This document shows positions 6,116 to 12,155 of a stretch of DNA of 12,155 nucleotides, piece by piece. How positions within the stretch are numbered: position 1 is the stretch's first letter; each line of letters starts with the position of its first letter. This DNA is from Planctomycetes bacterium UBA4800. Its GTDB lineage: Bacteria > Planctomycetota > UBA8108 > UBA8890 > UBA8898. The translations under genes and the position numbers were made by a program. The notes under the pieces are model-generated. The model worked only from the letters and a program-made list of their open reading frames with translations. It did no database searches and was not told the DNA's origin. The DNA lies in assembly GCA_002402755.1 (NCBI GenBank), contig DHGK01000071.1, positions 1 through 12,155 of the forward strand, given 5' to 3'.

Positions 6116-7678
6116 ATGGACCAGATCGATGCAATCGTCTCCATAGCCTCCGATCTCACCGCAGCGCTCTCTTCGCAGGAGCGCTATCGCCGCCTGCTCT
6201 CGGCGCTCAAGCGAGTGATTCCCTATGACGCGGCGGCGCTGCTCAGACTTGAGGGCGACGAACTTGCGCCGATCGTCTCGGCGGGGTTATCCGAGGATGC
6301 CATGGCCAGACGCTTCCCGCTCAAGGAGCAACCGCGGCTCGCGATCATCTGCCGCTCGACGGAACCCGTCCTGTTCCCGAGCGACAGCGACCTGCCCGAT
6401 CCCTACGACGGCCTTCTCGCCGCCGACGACGGGGGCTTCACGCGCATCCACGCATGTCTCGGCTGTCCCCTGCGCGTCGAAGAGCGGCTGATCGGCGTCC
6501 TCACGGCCGACGCGCTGCAGCCGCACAAGTTCGACGGGATCGACCCCAGCTTCCTCGCCGCCGTCGGCGCCCTGGCGGCCGCCGAGATGAGGACCACGCA
6601 CCTCATCGAGGCGCTCGAGCGCAGCGCCGAACGGCAGGGGCTGATCGCCCGCGACCTGATGCGCGACGTCCAGTTGCGCCAGGGCACGGAGCTGATCGGA
6701 ACGACGCCGATCATGCAGCGCCTGAGGGAAGATATGGATCTCGTGGCTCGTTCCGGCTTCACGGTCCTGATCACGGGCGAAACCGGCACCGGCAAGGAAC
6801 TCGTCGCCCGCGGCATTCATGCGGCATCGGAGCGGCGGTCCGAGCCGATGCTCTACGTCAACTGCGCGGCCTTGCCGGAAAGTCTCGCAGAGAGCGAGCT
6901 CTTCGGCCACGTGCGCGGCGCCTTCACGGGCGCGACGACGGACCGGCCCGGCAAGTTCGAGGTGGCGAGCGGCGGGACTCTCTTCCTGGATGAAATCGGC
7001 GAGTTGCCGTTATCGGTGCAGCCCAAGCTCCTGCGCGCGATCCAGCAGGGCGAGATTCAACGCGTCGGCTCGGACAAGCTCATCAAGACGGACGTCCGGC
7101 TCATCGTCGCCACGAACCGAGATCTCGATCAGGCGGTGAAGACGGGGAAGTTCCGGGCGGATCTTTTCCACCGCCTCAACGTGTACCCGCTGCGGGTCCC
7201 TCCCCTGCGAGCGCGCGCCGACGACATTCCGCTGCTCGCGGGATACTTCTGCGATGTGACCCGCCGCCGACTCGGTTTCGGACCCATGCGGCTCGACGCG
7301 GGAGCGGTCGACGCGCTGAAGCGCTATCCATGGCCCGGCAACGTCCGCGAGCTCGAGAACGTGCTGGCGCGAGTCACGCTCAAGATCGCCGGAGGTGCGC
7401 GGCACGGCGGCCCCATCCTGCTCGGCGCCTCGGACCTGGGCGCGGACTTCTCCGGCACGGCCCGCGAGCCCTCCTCGGACGGTCGCGCGCGCGCCGAGGA
7501 GCCGATTCCCGCGGCGCAGGACTTCAGACAAGCCACGCGAGATTTTCAGCGCGCGCTGATTCGCCGCGCCCTTGCGGAACACCAGGGAAACCGGGCCGCG
7601 GCAGCCCGATCGCTCGGCATGCACCGGAGCAACTTCCATCACCTGCTTGCACGGCTCGGGCTCAAGGACCGCGAGTAG
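6116..7678 (+). CDS. norR: NorR-type nitric-oxide-sensing sigma-54 transcriptional activator
   Basis: The 520-residue protein aligns with E. coli NorR from end to end. Residues 1-165 form the GAF sensor domain. The residues linked to the non-haem iron in E. coli NorR have counterparts here: Asp95 and Asp98 in LPDPYDG, His112 and Cys114 in IHACLG, Asp132, and the NO-sensing Arg74. Residues about 190-425 are the AAA+ domain, with Walker A GETGTGKE at 221-228, the sigma-54 contact loop GAFTGA at 268-273, Walker B LFLDEIGE near 289-296, and FRADLFHRL. Residues about 480-516 form a Fis-type helix-turn-helix. The start at 6116 matches the family but has no ribosome binding site. An ATG at 6035 has GAGG seven bases upstream and would add 27 residues unlike NorR, making the three sites coding. 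The gene is divergent from ric and is expected to activate it when NO binds. Confidence 0.92.
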   Translation: MDQIDAIVSIASDLTAALSSQERYRRLLSALKRVIPYDAAALLRLEGDELAPIVSAGLSEDAMARRFPLKEQPRLAIICRSTEPVLFPSDSDLPDPYDGLLAADDGGFTRIHACLGCPLRVEERLIGVLTADALQPHKFDGIDPSFLAAVGALAAAEMRTTHLIEALERSAERQGLIARDLMRDVQLRQGTELIGTTPIMQRLREDMDLVARSGFTVLITGETGTGKELVARGIHAASERRSEPMLYVNCAALPESLAESELFGHVRGAFTGATTDRPGKFEVASGGTLFLDEIGELPLSVQPKLLRAIQQGEIQRVGSDKLIKTDVRLIVATNRDLDQAVKTGKFRADLFHRLNVYPLRVPPLRARADDIPLLAGYFCDVTRRRLGFGPMRLDAGAVDALKRYPWPGNVRELENVLARVTLKIAGGARHGGPILLGASDLGADFSGTAREPSSDGRARAEEPIPAAQDFRQATRDFQRALIRRALAEHQGNRAAAARSLGMHRSNFHHLLARLGLKDRE

Positions 7679-7720
7679 CGCGGCGCCCTGCCCGGCGGTC
7701 TCGTCTACCGCCCGCGGGAA

Positions 7721-7739
7721 GCCCCCCGGCGGCGGGGGC
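7721..7739. terminator. Possible hairpin between convergent genes
   Basis: GCCCCC (7721-7726), a 7-base loop, and GGGGGC (7734-7739) form a GC-rich stem in the 83-base space between the convergent ends of the regulator and the FAD oxidoreductase genes. No T-run follows on either strand, so if it ends transcription it does so without the classical tail. Confidence 0.35.
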
Positions 7740-7761
7740 ATCGGCGCTGCCGGCGGAGGCG

Positions 7762-10728
7762 TCACCGCTCGCCGTCACGCGCGCCGCGGACGGAGCTCTC
7801 GACGGGCGCGGGCGTTCGCAGGATCGCATCGGCATGCCGGGCGAAATGCCCGCAGAGATCCTCGCGGTAGTCCCACAGAATCGCCGCGCCGAGTCCCTGC
7901 CGGTCGCCGCAGCGATAGAGCGCGCGCGCGAGGACGAGCTCGCGCAGTCGTTCGTTCAGGCAGGCAGCCGACCGCACGTCGCCGGCGGCGAAGACCTTCC
8001 TGGCCTCGTCGATCGTCCTTATCGCGTGGCCGGTCATGCCGGGCTTGCGGAGGAGCGCGGCCAAGCGCTCCGCCGCCCCGCGGTCGCCCATTGATTCGAG
8101 GGCCAGCGCGGCCGCCCGGCAATGAGAATACGCCGTGCGCTGATCGATCTCCTCGAGTTTCTCGATCAGCGGCGAGGCCTGCGACCTGTCACGGCTCAGT
8201 CCGAGCGCGATGACCGCGAGGTCAACGGCGCTGTAGTTGCCGCCGCGGTTGCCCCACGGCTCGACGTTCTGTCCGGCGTCCCACCGGGCCCGGCGGACGG
8301 CTTCGGCCAGGGTGGCCGCTCCGGCGTCGTCGCCAAGCACCGCGAGAATCCGCGCGCATGCGACCTTGGCCTCGCCCTCGGCTTTCTCGTGCGCCTTGCG
8401 AAGCAGTCTCACCGCTTCGGCGCGTTCGGCGGCCAGGATCACCGCCAGGTCGGCGTGGTCGAGCGCGGCCGCGCGCTCCACGGCCAGCTCCAACCTCTTT
8501 CCGTCCGGCGGAAAGGAATCCCGCGCATAGAGGACGGCGGCAGGCAGGTTGCCCTTCTCGACCAGATGCCGCTGGACCGCGCGGATGTCGATCGCCCGGG
8601 GCGACACGCCGCGCTCGGCCGCGGCGGCAGCCGCCACGCCGGCCGCGTAGCCCTCGTTCTGCACATCGGCCTGCATCCGCACGATCGGCATGGCATCGCT
8701 GTCGGCGCTTTTTCCCAGGCCGATCACGAGGATCCCATCCAGCCCCTTGGGCAGCATGCAGCGGTACGGCACGTAGGACCACACCATTAGCGCCTTGTCG
8801 GGGCTCCGGGCGAGATACAACGGATGGACGGGCATGTTGTACTTGTCGTAATTGCTCCGGCACAAGACCAGGCTGTCCGGGAACGTGCGCCCCGCGTGCT
8901 GGTCAACGGGCGTCAGCACGACCTCGCCGACAATCGAGCGCCGCCCGCGCGTCTGCACGAGCCGTCCCAGGTCATAGGCATCCTTCCAGCGCTCGCGGGC
9001 GCACACGAACGCCTGCCAGAGGTCGACCATGTCGGTGTCGTCGGCAAAGGTGAAGGCCGAGTTGCAGTGGGTTTCGGCCGGCGTGCGGAACGGAACGCCG
9101 GCCATCTGCATCGTCAGATCGTCTCCGCCCGGCAGCATGCACTCGGCTCCCGCGGCGGCCGCAACATCGGCGTTGCCGGTGGCGTCGATCACCACCTTCG
9201 CGAGCACGACGGCGCGGCCCGCCGGCGTCGCGACGATGATCCCTTCGACCTTGCCGCCTTCGACCACGGCGCCGCAGGCCCACACTCCGAGCCACACCTC
9301 GACCCCGGCCTTTCGGCATTCCCGCCGCCAGTACTCGGCCTTGCCGATGCCGCCGATGCGCGCGCCGATGGCGGCCACGCCCTGCTCGACCTCATCGAAG
9401 AAACCGACGCGGTTGCCGTGCCAGTAGCGGTTGATTCCGCCGATCGTCCCCACTCCGCCGAGCGCCGGCAGGCACTCGACCACCAGCACTCGGGCGCCCC
9501 GCCGAGCCGCCGAGATCGCCGCGGGGGCGCCCGACGTGCCCCCGCCGGCAACCGCCACATCGTACCTGCCCCACACCGGCAGCGACCGGGCAGCGGACCG
9601 CGCCGCCGGCATGTCGCGATGAATCGGACGCAGGCCGGAGAGGAGCTCGGCCGCGTCGCCGGACGCGGGCGCGGGGTCGGGCGGGTCGCCGGCGACGGCG
9701 ACGTCCTCGGCCTTCGAGATCGCGCGCGCCTCCTCCGCCGCGGCCTTGCCGATGCGCGCGCCGGCTTCGCAGAGCGCGTCGGGCCGGAGGAGCCGCTCCG
9801 CAGCGGCGCGGTCCATGTCGGCGCAGCCCCCCAGCACGTAGAGCCGGGAAACGCCCGCGGGCCGGAAGACGTCCAGGTCGATCTTCTCCATCCCCGGCCA
9901 TGCGCCGTTGAGAGTCTTCCGGCCATGCATCGGATCCGGCGGCACCTGGAACAGGCTCTCCGAAGAGTCGATCTGCCCCGGATGGAACGTCCTGTCGCGG
10001 GCGATCTGCTCGGCCTCGGCGAACGAGGGAAAACCCGCGCCTTCCATCGCGATGTGCAGGGTGTACTCGTACGCGTTCTGCCCGGCCGCCTGTCCTTCGA
10101 GCTGCCGGACATCGCAGCCCTCGGCCGGCTGCGGGGCGCCGCCCACCACCACCCACCGAAACGACTGCGTGCCGGCGGGATAAGGCCGAAAGCGGGCGCC
10201 GGCCAGCCGGGCAACCACAGCTCGATCGGTTGCGTCGATGATGATCTTCGACCGCACGGCCTGCCGCCCGTTGCGGTTGGCCATGACGATTCCGGCGGGG
10301 TTGCCCGCATCGTCGCGAAGGAGGTCGGTCGGCAGGCAGCCGTACAGGAACTCGACTCCGGCGGCCAGCAGGGCTTCGTCGAGCCGGCGCTTGACGAGCA
10401 TCGGCCGGGGCGGCGATTCCTCGCCGAAAAGCGCTCGGAGCCGCGGGCCCGCGGGAGTCTCTTCGGGCGCCGGCCGCCAGCGCAGGGTCCCGCACACATC
10501 CTCGCCCAGATACGTCCGAGGCGCGGCCAGGAACACTCTCGCACCGCCGCGCGCCGCCTCCGCCGCCGCGGCCACCGCGCCGGTGGAGCCGCCGGCGACC
10601 ACCACGTCCACGTCGTAGACGATCGGGATTTCACGGGCCGACTCGTTGATCCTCGTCTCGCCGGGGAGCGCGGGGCTCTTTCCCATCAGCACGATGGAAA
10701 CGGCGAGCGAGATCAGGGACGGCGCCAT
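7762..10728 (-). CDS. Tandem-duplicated FAD-dependent oxidoreductase with helical C-terminal region
   Basis: The 988-residue protein has two successive FAD_oxidored-type units. The first begins DVDVVVAGGSTGAVAAAAEA (residues 39-58), has IIIDATDRAVVARLAGA near 162-178, and ends in a flavin-site-like strand, SRLYVLGGCADMDR, near 294-307. The second begins YDVAVAGGGTSGAPAAISAA (389-408), has VVIDATGNADVAAAAGAE near 512-529, and ends GILVIGLGKSADSDAMPIVR near 665-684 and NEGYAAGVAAAAA. Residues about 740-970 are Ala/Leu-rich paired helices resembling HEAT-like repeats. The N-terminus (SLISLAVSIVLMG, then PALPGE) could be a weak signal peptide. Single-unit homologues of about 500-700 residues are common in polysaccharide-degrading bacteria, usually with unknown substrate. 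The start at 10728 has GGAGA seven bases upstream; a GTG at 10878 would add 50 Arg/Pro-rich residues with no homology and was rejected. Bases around 10829-10800 may hold the promoter. Confidence 0.88.
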   Translation of the reverse strand: MAPSLISLAVSIVLMGKSPALPGETRINESAREIPIVYDVDVVVAGGSTGAVAAAAEAARGGARVFLAAPRTYLGEDVCGTLRWRPAPEETPAGPRLRALFGEESPPRPMLVKRRLDEALLAAGVEFLYGCLPTDLLRDDAGNPAGIVMANRNGRQAVRSKIIIDATDRAVVARLAGARFRPYPAGTQSFRWVVVGGAPQPAEGCDVRQLEGQAAGQNAYEYTLHIAMEGAGFPSFAEAEQIARDRTFHPGQIDSSESLFQVPPDPMHGRKTLNGAWPGMEKIDLDVFRPAGVSRLYVLGGCADMDRAAAERLLRPDALCEAGARIGKAAAEEARAISKAEDVAVAGDPPDPAPASGDAAELLSGLRPIHRDMPAARSAARSLPVWGRYDVAVAGGGTSGAPAAISAARRGARVLVVECLPALGGVGTIGGINRYWHGNRVGFFDEVEQGVAAIGARIGGIGKAEYWRRECRKAGVEVWLGVWACGAVVEGGKVEGIIVATPAGRAVVLAKVVIDATGNADVAAAAGAECMLPGGDDLTMQMAGVPFRTPAETHCNSAFTFADDTDMVDLWQAFVCARERWKDAYDLGRLVQTRGRRSIVGEVVLTPVDQHAGRTFPDSLVLCRSNYDKYNMPVHPLYLARSPDKALMVWSYVPYRCMLPKGLDGILVIGLGKSADSDAMPIVRMQADVQNEGYAAGVAAAAAAERGVSPRAIDIRAVQRHLVEKGNLPAAVLYARDSFPPDGKRLELAVERAAALDHADLAVILAAERAEAVRLLRKAHEKAEGEAKVACARILAVLGDDAGAATLAEAVRRARWDAGQNVEPWGNRGGNYSAVDLAVIALGLSRDRSQASPLIEKLEEIDQRTAYSHCRAAALALESMGDRGAAERLAALLRKPGMTGHAIRTIDEARKVFAAGDVRSAACLNERLRELVLARALYRCGDRQGLGAAILWDYREDLCGHFARHADAILRTPAPVESSVRGARDGER

Positions 10729-10799
10729 GGGCGGTTCTCCGAGAGCCACCGATCCAGAGAATCCTGCCGGGGGCCTATCGCCCGGAAGGTCGCTTCTCG

Positions 10800-10829
10800 A
10801 TTGTCCTCGGGGCGCACGTCCCTCGTCAA
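10800..10829 (-). promoter_or_regulatory. Possible promoter of the FAD oxidoreductase gene
   Basis: On the minus strand TTGACG (10829-10824) is followed after 18 bases by GACAAT (10805-10800). The -35 matches at five of six bases and the -10 at four of six. The transcription start would be near 10793, about 65 bases before the ATG. Confidence 0.35.
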
Positions 10830-10858
10830 CGGACGGAGGAAGAAACCTCGCCCGGCAT
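10826..10858 (-). CDS. Possible 10-codon upstream open frame
   Basis: ATG at 10858 opens MPGEVSSSVR and stops at TGA (10828-10826). It has GGAGA five bases upstream inside the second copy of the 13-bp repeat. It lies upstream of, and its stop overlaps, the possible -35 element of the FAD oxidoreductase gene. It would therefore be transcribed only from a still more distal promoter. A chance frame is the more likely explanation. Confidence 0.15.
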   Translation of the reverse strand: MPGEVSSSVR

Positions 10859-10901
10859 GCGGTTCTCCGAGCGCGCACACAGTACCGCGTGCGCGCGCCC
10901 C

Positions 10902-10931
10902 TTGTGCGGCATCGCGAAGCAGGTGTAGAGT
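10902..10931 (+). promoter_or_regulatory. Weak candidate promoter of the nitroreductase gene
   Basis: TTGTGC (10902-10907), an 18-base spacer, and TAGAGT (10926-10931). Both hexamers match the consensus only partly. This is the best candidate in the 284-base divergent spacer, which shows no other strong element on the plus strand. Confidence 0.22.
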
Positions 10932-11012
10932 GGTTTTCGGCGCGGCTGTCCGGGAACCGGCATCGATTCGGGCGCGCGGCCGCGGCGACGCCGCTGATAG
11001 ACGGAGGAAGCC

Positions 11013-11720
11013 ATGACGGATCGCAGAACGTTCCTCAAGCTCCTGCCGGCCTTCACGGCGCTGGCCGGCGCATCGTCCGGCCTCGCCGGCGAATCGGCCG
11101 CCGGCCTGCAGCCGATCACGCTCGTGAAACCCGAGACGGACGGGGGCGCGTCGGTCCTGGCCGCCCTGAAGGCGAGAAAGACGACCCGCGCCGTGAGCGC
11201 GAAGGAGCTTCCGCCGCAGGTTCTCTCCAATCTTCTCTGGGCCGCCTTCGGCGTGAACCGGGAGGAGGGGCCCCGCGGCCGGATAGGGAGGACGGCGGCA
11301 TCCGCCAGCAACTCCCAGGAGATCGACGTCTACGTGTTCCTGTCCGCGGGAGCCTACCTCTACGAGGCGATCGGCCACCGTCTCGTTCCGGTCCTTGCGG
11401 GCGACCACCGCGCGAAGATCAGCGATCAAGGCCGGCGGGGCGCCATGGCCGAAGCGCCGGTGAATCTCGTCTATGTCGCCGATATCGCCAGGTTCGCCAA
11501 GGCGCCGTTCCAGGAGCCGGGATTGAGGGATCCGGAGATTCAGAAGTCATACTACAACGTGGCGACGGGCCTCATTGCCGGCAACGTGTACCTGTTCGCC
11601 GCTGCGCACGGCCTGGCCGCCTGGTTTCACAACTGCGCCAAGGAGCGGCTTGCCGGGGAATTGAAGCTCCGCCCCGACCAGCGCGTGCTCTACGCTCAGA
11701 CGGTCGGATACCCCGCGTGA
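11013..11720 (+). CDS. Tat-exported nitroreductase-like (SagB-type) flavoprotein
   Basis: The 235-residue protein begins TDRRTFLKLLPAFTALAGASS, a twin-arginine signal (RRxFLK), with cleavage expected after about residue 26, so a folded flavoprotein would reach the periplasm. The rest matches the nitroreductase fold. RKTTRAVSAKELPPQVLSNL (residues 55-74) gives the usual FMN-phosphate arginines, SASNSQEIDVYVFL (97-110) the active-site strand, and GLIAGNVYLFAAAHGLAAWF (186-205) the long helix. Members are FMN enzymes that reduce nitro groups or quinones, or dehydrogenate azoline rings in SagB; the substrate is unknown. The start at 11013 has GGAGGA (11003-11008) upstream. The gene is 13 bases before the GH62-like gene on the same strand and divergent from the FAD oxidoreductase gene. 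Without the signal the mature length, about 209, is normal for the family. Confidence 0.85.
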   Translation: MTDRRTFLKLLPAFTALAGASSGLAGESAAGLQPITLVKPETDGGASVLAALKARKTTRAVSAKELPPQVLSNLLWAAFGVNREEGPRGRIGRTAASASNSQEIDVYVFLSAGAYLYEAIGHRLVPVLAGDHRAKISDQGRRGAMAEAPVNLVYVADIARFAKAPFQEPGLRDPEIQKSYYNVATGLIAGNVYLFAAAHGLAAWFHNCAKERLAGELKLRPDQRVLYAQTVGYPA

Positions 11721-11729
11721 AGGAGGTGA
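11720..11729 (+). promoter_or_regulatory. Perfect Shine-Dalgarno sequence selecting a GTG start
   Basis: AAGGAGGTGA matches the complement of the usual 16S rRNA 3' end over ten bases. It overlaps the last base of the nitroreductase stop codon and lies seven bases (from GGAGG) before GTG at 11734. It decides the start of the last gene. Confidence 0.85.
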
Positions 11730-11733
11730 GCAC

Positions 11734-12155
11734 GTGAAGCATCTTGCCGGCGGCATGTGCGCGGCGGCGTGTCTGGCCATGATCGGCGCTGCCGTGTGTG
11801 CGGGCGAGCCGCCCGCGTTCAAGGTCCCCGCCGCGTGGGAGTACGGCACGCCGCTCATCAGCCCCGAGAAGCGCGATGAGAATCCCAGCCGCGCGCAGAA
11901 GGACCCGACCGTGGTCCTGTACGAGGGGAAGTGGCACGTCTTCATGACCGTGAAGCTCCCGGGCAGATCGGCCATCGAGCACTGCGCGTTCGAGCGGTGG
12001 GAGGACGCCGACCGCTCCCGGCGCACGATCCTGAAGGTGAGCGACAGCGACTACTACTGCGCGCCCCAGGTCTTCTACTTCGCGCCCCAGAAGAAGTGGT
12101 ACCTGATCTACCAGATGGGCGTGCCCGGAGCGAAGTACATGTGGGTGGCGTATTC
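11734..12155 (+). CDS. N-terminal part of a GH62/GH43-like arabinofuranosidase, cut by the window edge
   Basis: A GTG-started frame of 140 codons is open to the right edge. An Ala/Cys-rich N-terminus (LAGGMCAAACLAMIGAAVCA, then GE) is a probable Sec signal. The mature part shows KDPTVVLYEGKWHVFMT, with Asp57 in the place of the catalytic base of five-bladed beta-propeller hydrolases. DYYCAPQVFYFAPQKKWYLIYQ follows, the FYFAP..WYL.YQ pattern typical of GH62 alpha-L-arabinofuranosidases and their bacterial relatives annotated as non-reducing-end arabinofuranosidases. Such enzymes remove arabinose side chains from arabinoxylan or arabinan. An ATG at 11755 would leave a shortened signal and lacks the Shine-Dalgarno spacing. 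The gene follows the nitroreductase gene after 13 bases, so the two are probably cotranscribed. The catalytic acid lies beyond the edge, so the exact family cannot be fixed. Confidence 0.82.
   Translation, partial: MKHLAGGMCAAACLAMIGAAVCAGEPPAFKVPAAWEYGTPLISPEKRDENPSRAQKDPTVVLYEGKWHVFMTVKLPGRSAIEHCAFERWEDADRSRRTILKVSDSDYYCAPQVFYFAPQKKWYLIYQMGVPGAKYMWVAY

Larger units (their letters stand above)
10731..10871. repeat. Two copies of a 13-bp element containing a ribosome binding site
   Basis: GCGGTTCTCCGAG occurs at 10731-10743 and at 10859-10871. On the minus strand each reads CTCGGAGAACCGC. The first copy is the ribosome binding region of the FAD oxidoreductase gene; the second sits five bases (from GGAGA) before an ATG at 10858 that opens a 10-codon frame. 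Confidence 0.75.

Noticed and set aside
8824..11016. A 730-codon plus-strand frame opposite the FAD oxidoreductase gene
   Set aside because: Rich in Arg, His and Pro with no domain, antisense to two clear FAD-binding units, and overlapping the nitroreductase start in another frame.

Overview
This is a GC-rich bacterial window in which nearly every base is coding or short regulatory spacer. The secreted and lipoprotein glycoside hydrolases, the FAD oxidoreductase with an N-terminal hydrophobic leader, and the mix of Tat, lipoprotein and Sec signals suggest a Gram-negative polysaccharide degrader. The flavor resembles Planctomycetota, Verrucomicrobiota, Lentisphaerota or related candidate phyla. 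No marker gene is present, so this placement is a guess.

Left part (1-4439, minus strand): a carbohydrate-degradation operon. A sigma-70-like promoter (about 4250-4221) precedes a secreted three-module GH16-type hydrolase. This is followed 37 bases later by a lipoprotein with a discoidin-like domain and a clan GH-A hydrolase domain, and then by the N-terminus of another apparently exported protein that runs off the left edge.

Middle part (4440-7678): a nitric-oxide stress module. A NorR-type sigma-54 activator gene (plus strand) is divergent from a RIC/YtfE-type di-iron repair protein gene, followed by a two-domain PRC-barrel protein gene. The intergenic region holds a near-consensus sigma-54 promoter facing the RIC gene (GG-N10-GC) and, upstream of it, three 17-bp sites of the form GTT-N7-TCGCAAC. 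These are centred about -75, -101 and -121 from the inferred start. The middle and right sites overlap a possible sigma-70 promoter for the regulator, whose homology-supported start codon has no Shine-Dalgarno sequence and may be leaderless. The layout resembles NorR-controlled loci such as norR-norA of Ralstonia, but no NO reductase gene is adjacent. In its place is the PRC-barrel gene, preceded by a perfect 11-bp hairpin.

Right part (7762-12155): a minus-strand gene encodes a large polypeptide with two successive FAD-dependent oxidoreductase units and a helical, HEAT-like C-terminus. Divergent from it, on the plus strand, are a Tat-exported nitroreductase-like protein and, 13 bases later, the start of a GH62/GH43-like arabinofuranosidase. 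The latter begins with GTG behind a perfect Shine-Dalgarno sequence and is cut by the window edge. Polysaccharide-degradation genes therefore flank an NO-defence module on both sides. No RNA genes, CRISPR arrays or mobile elements were recognised, and no stretch above 300 bases lacks a gene.
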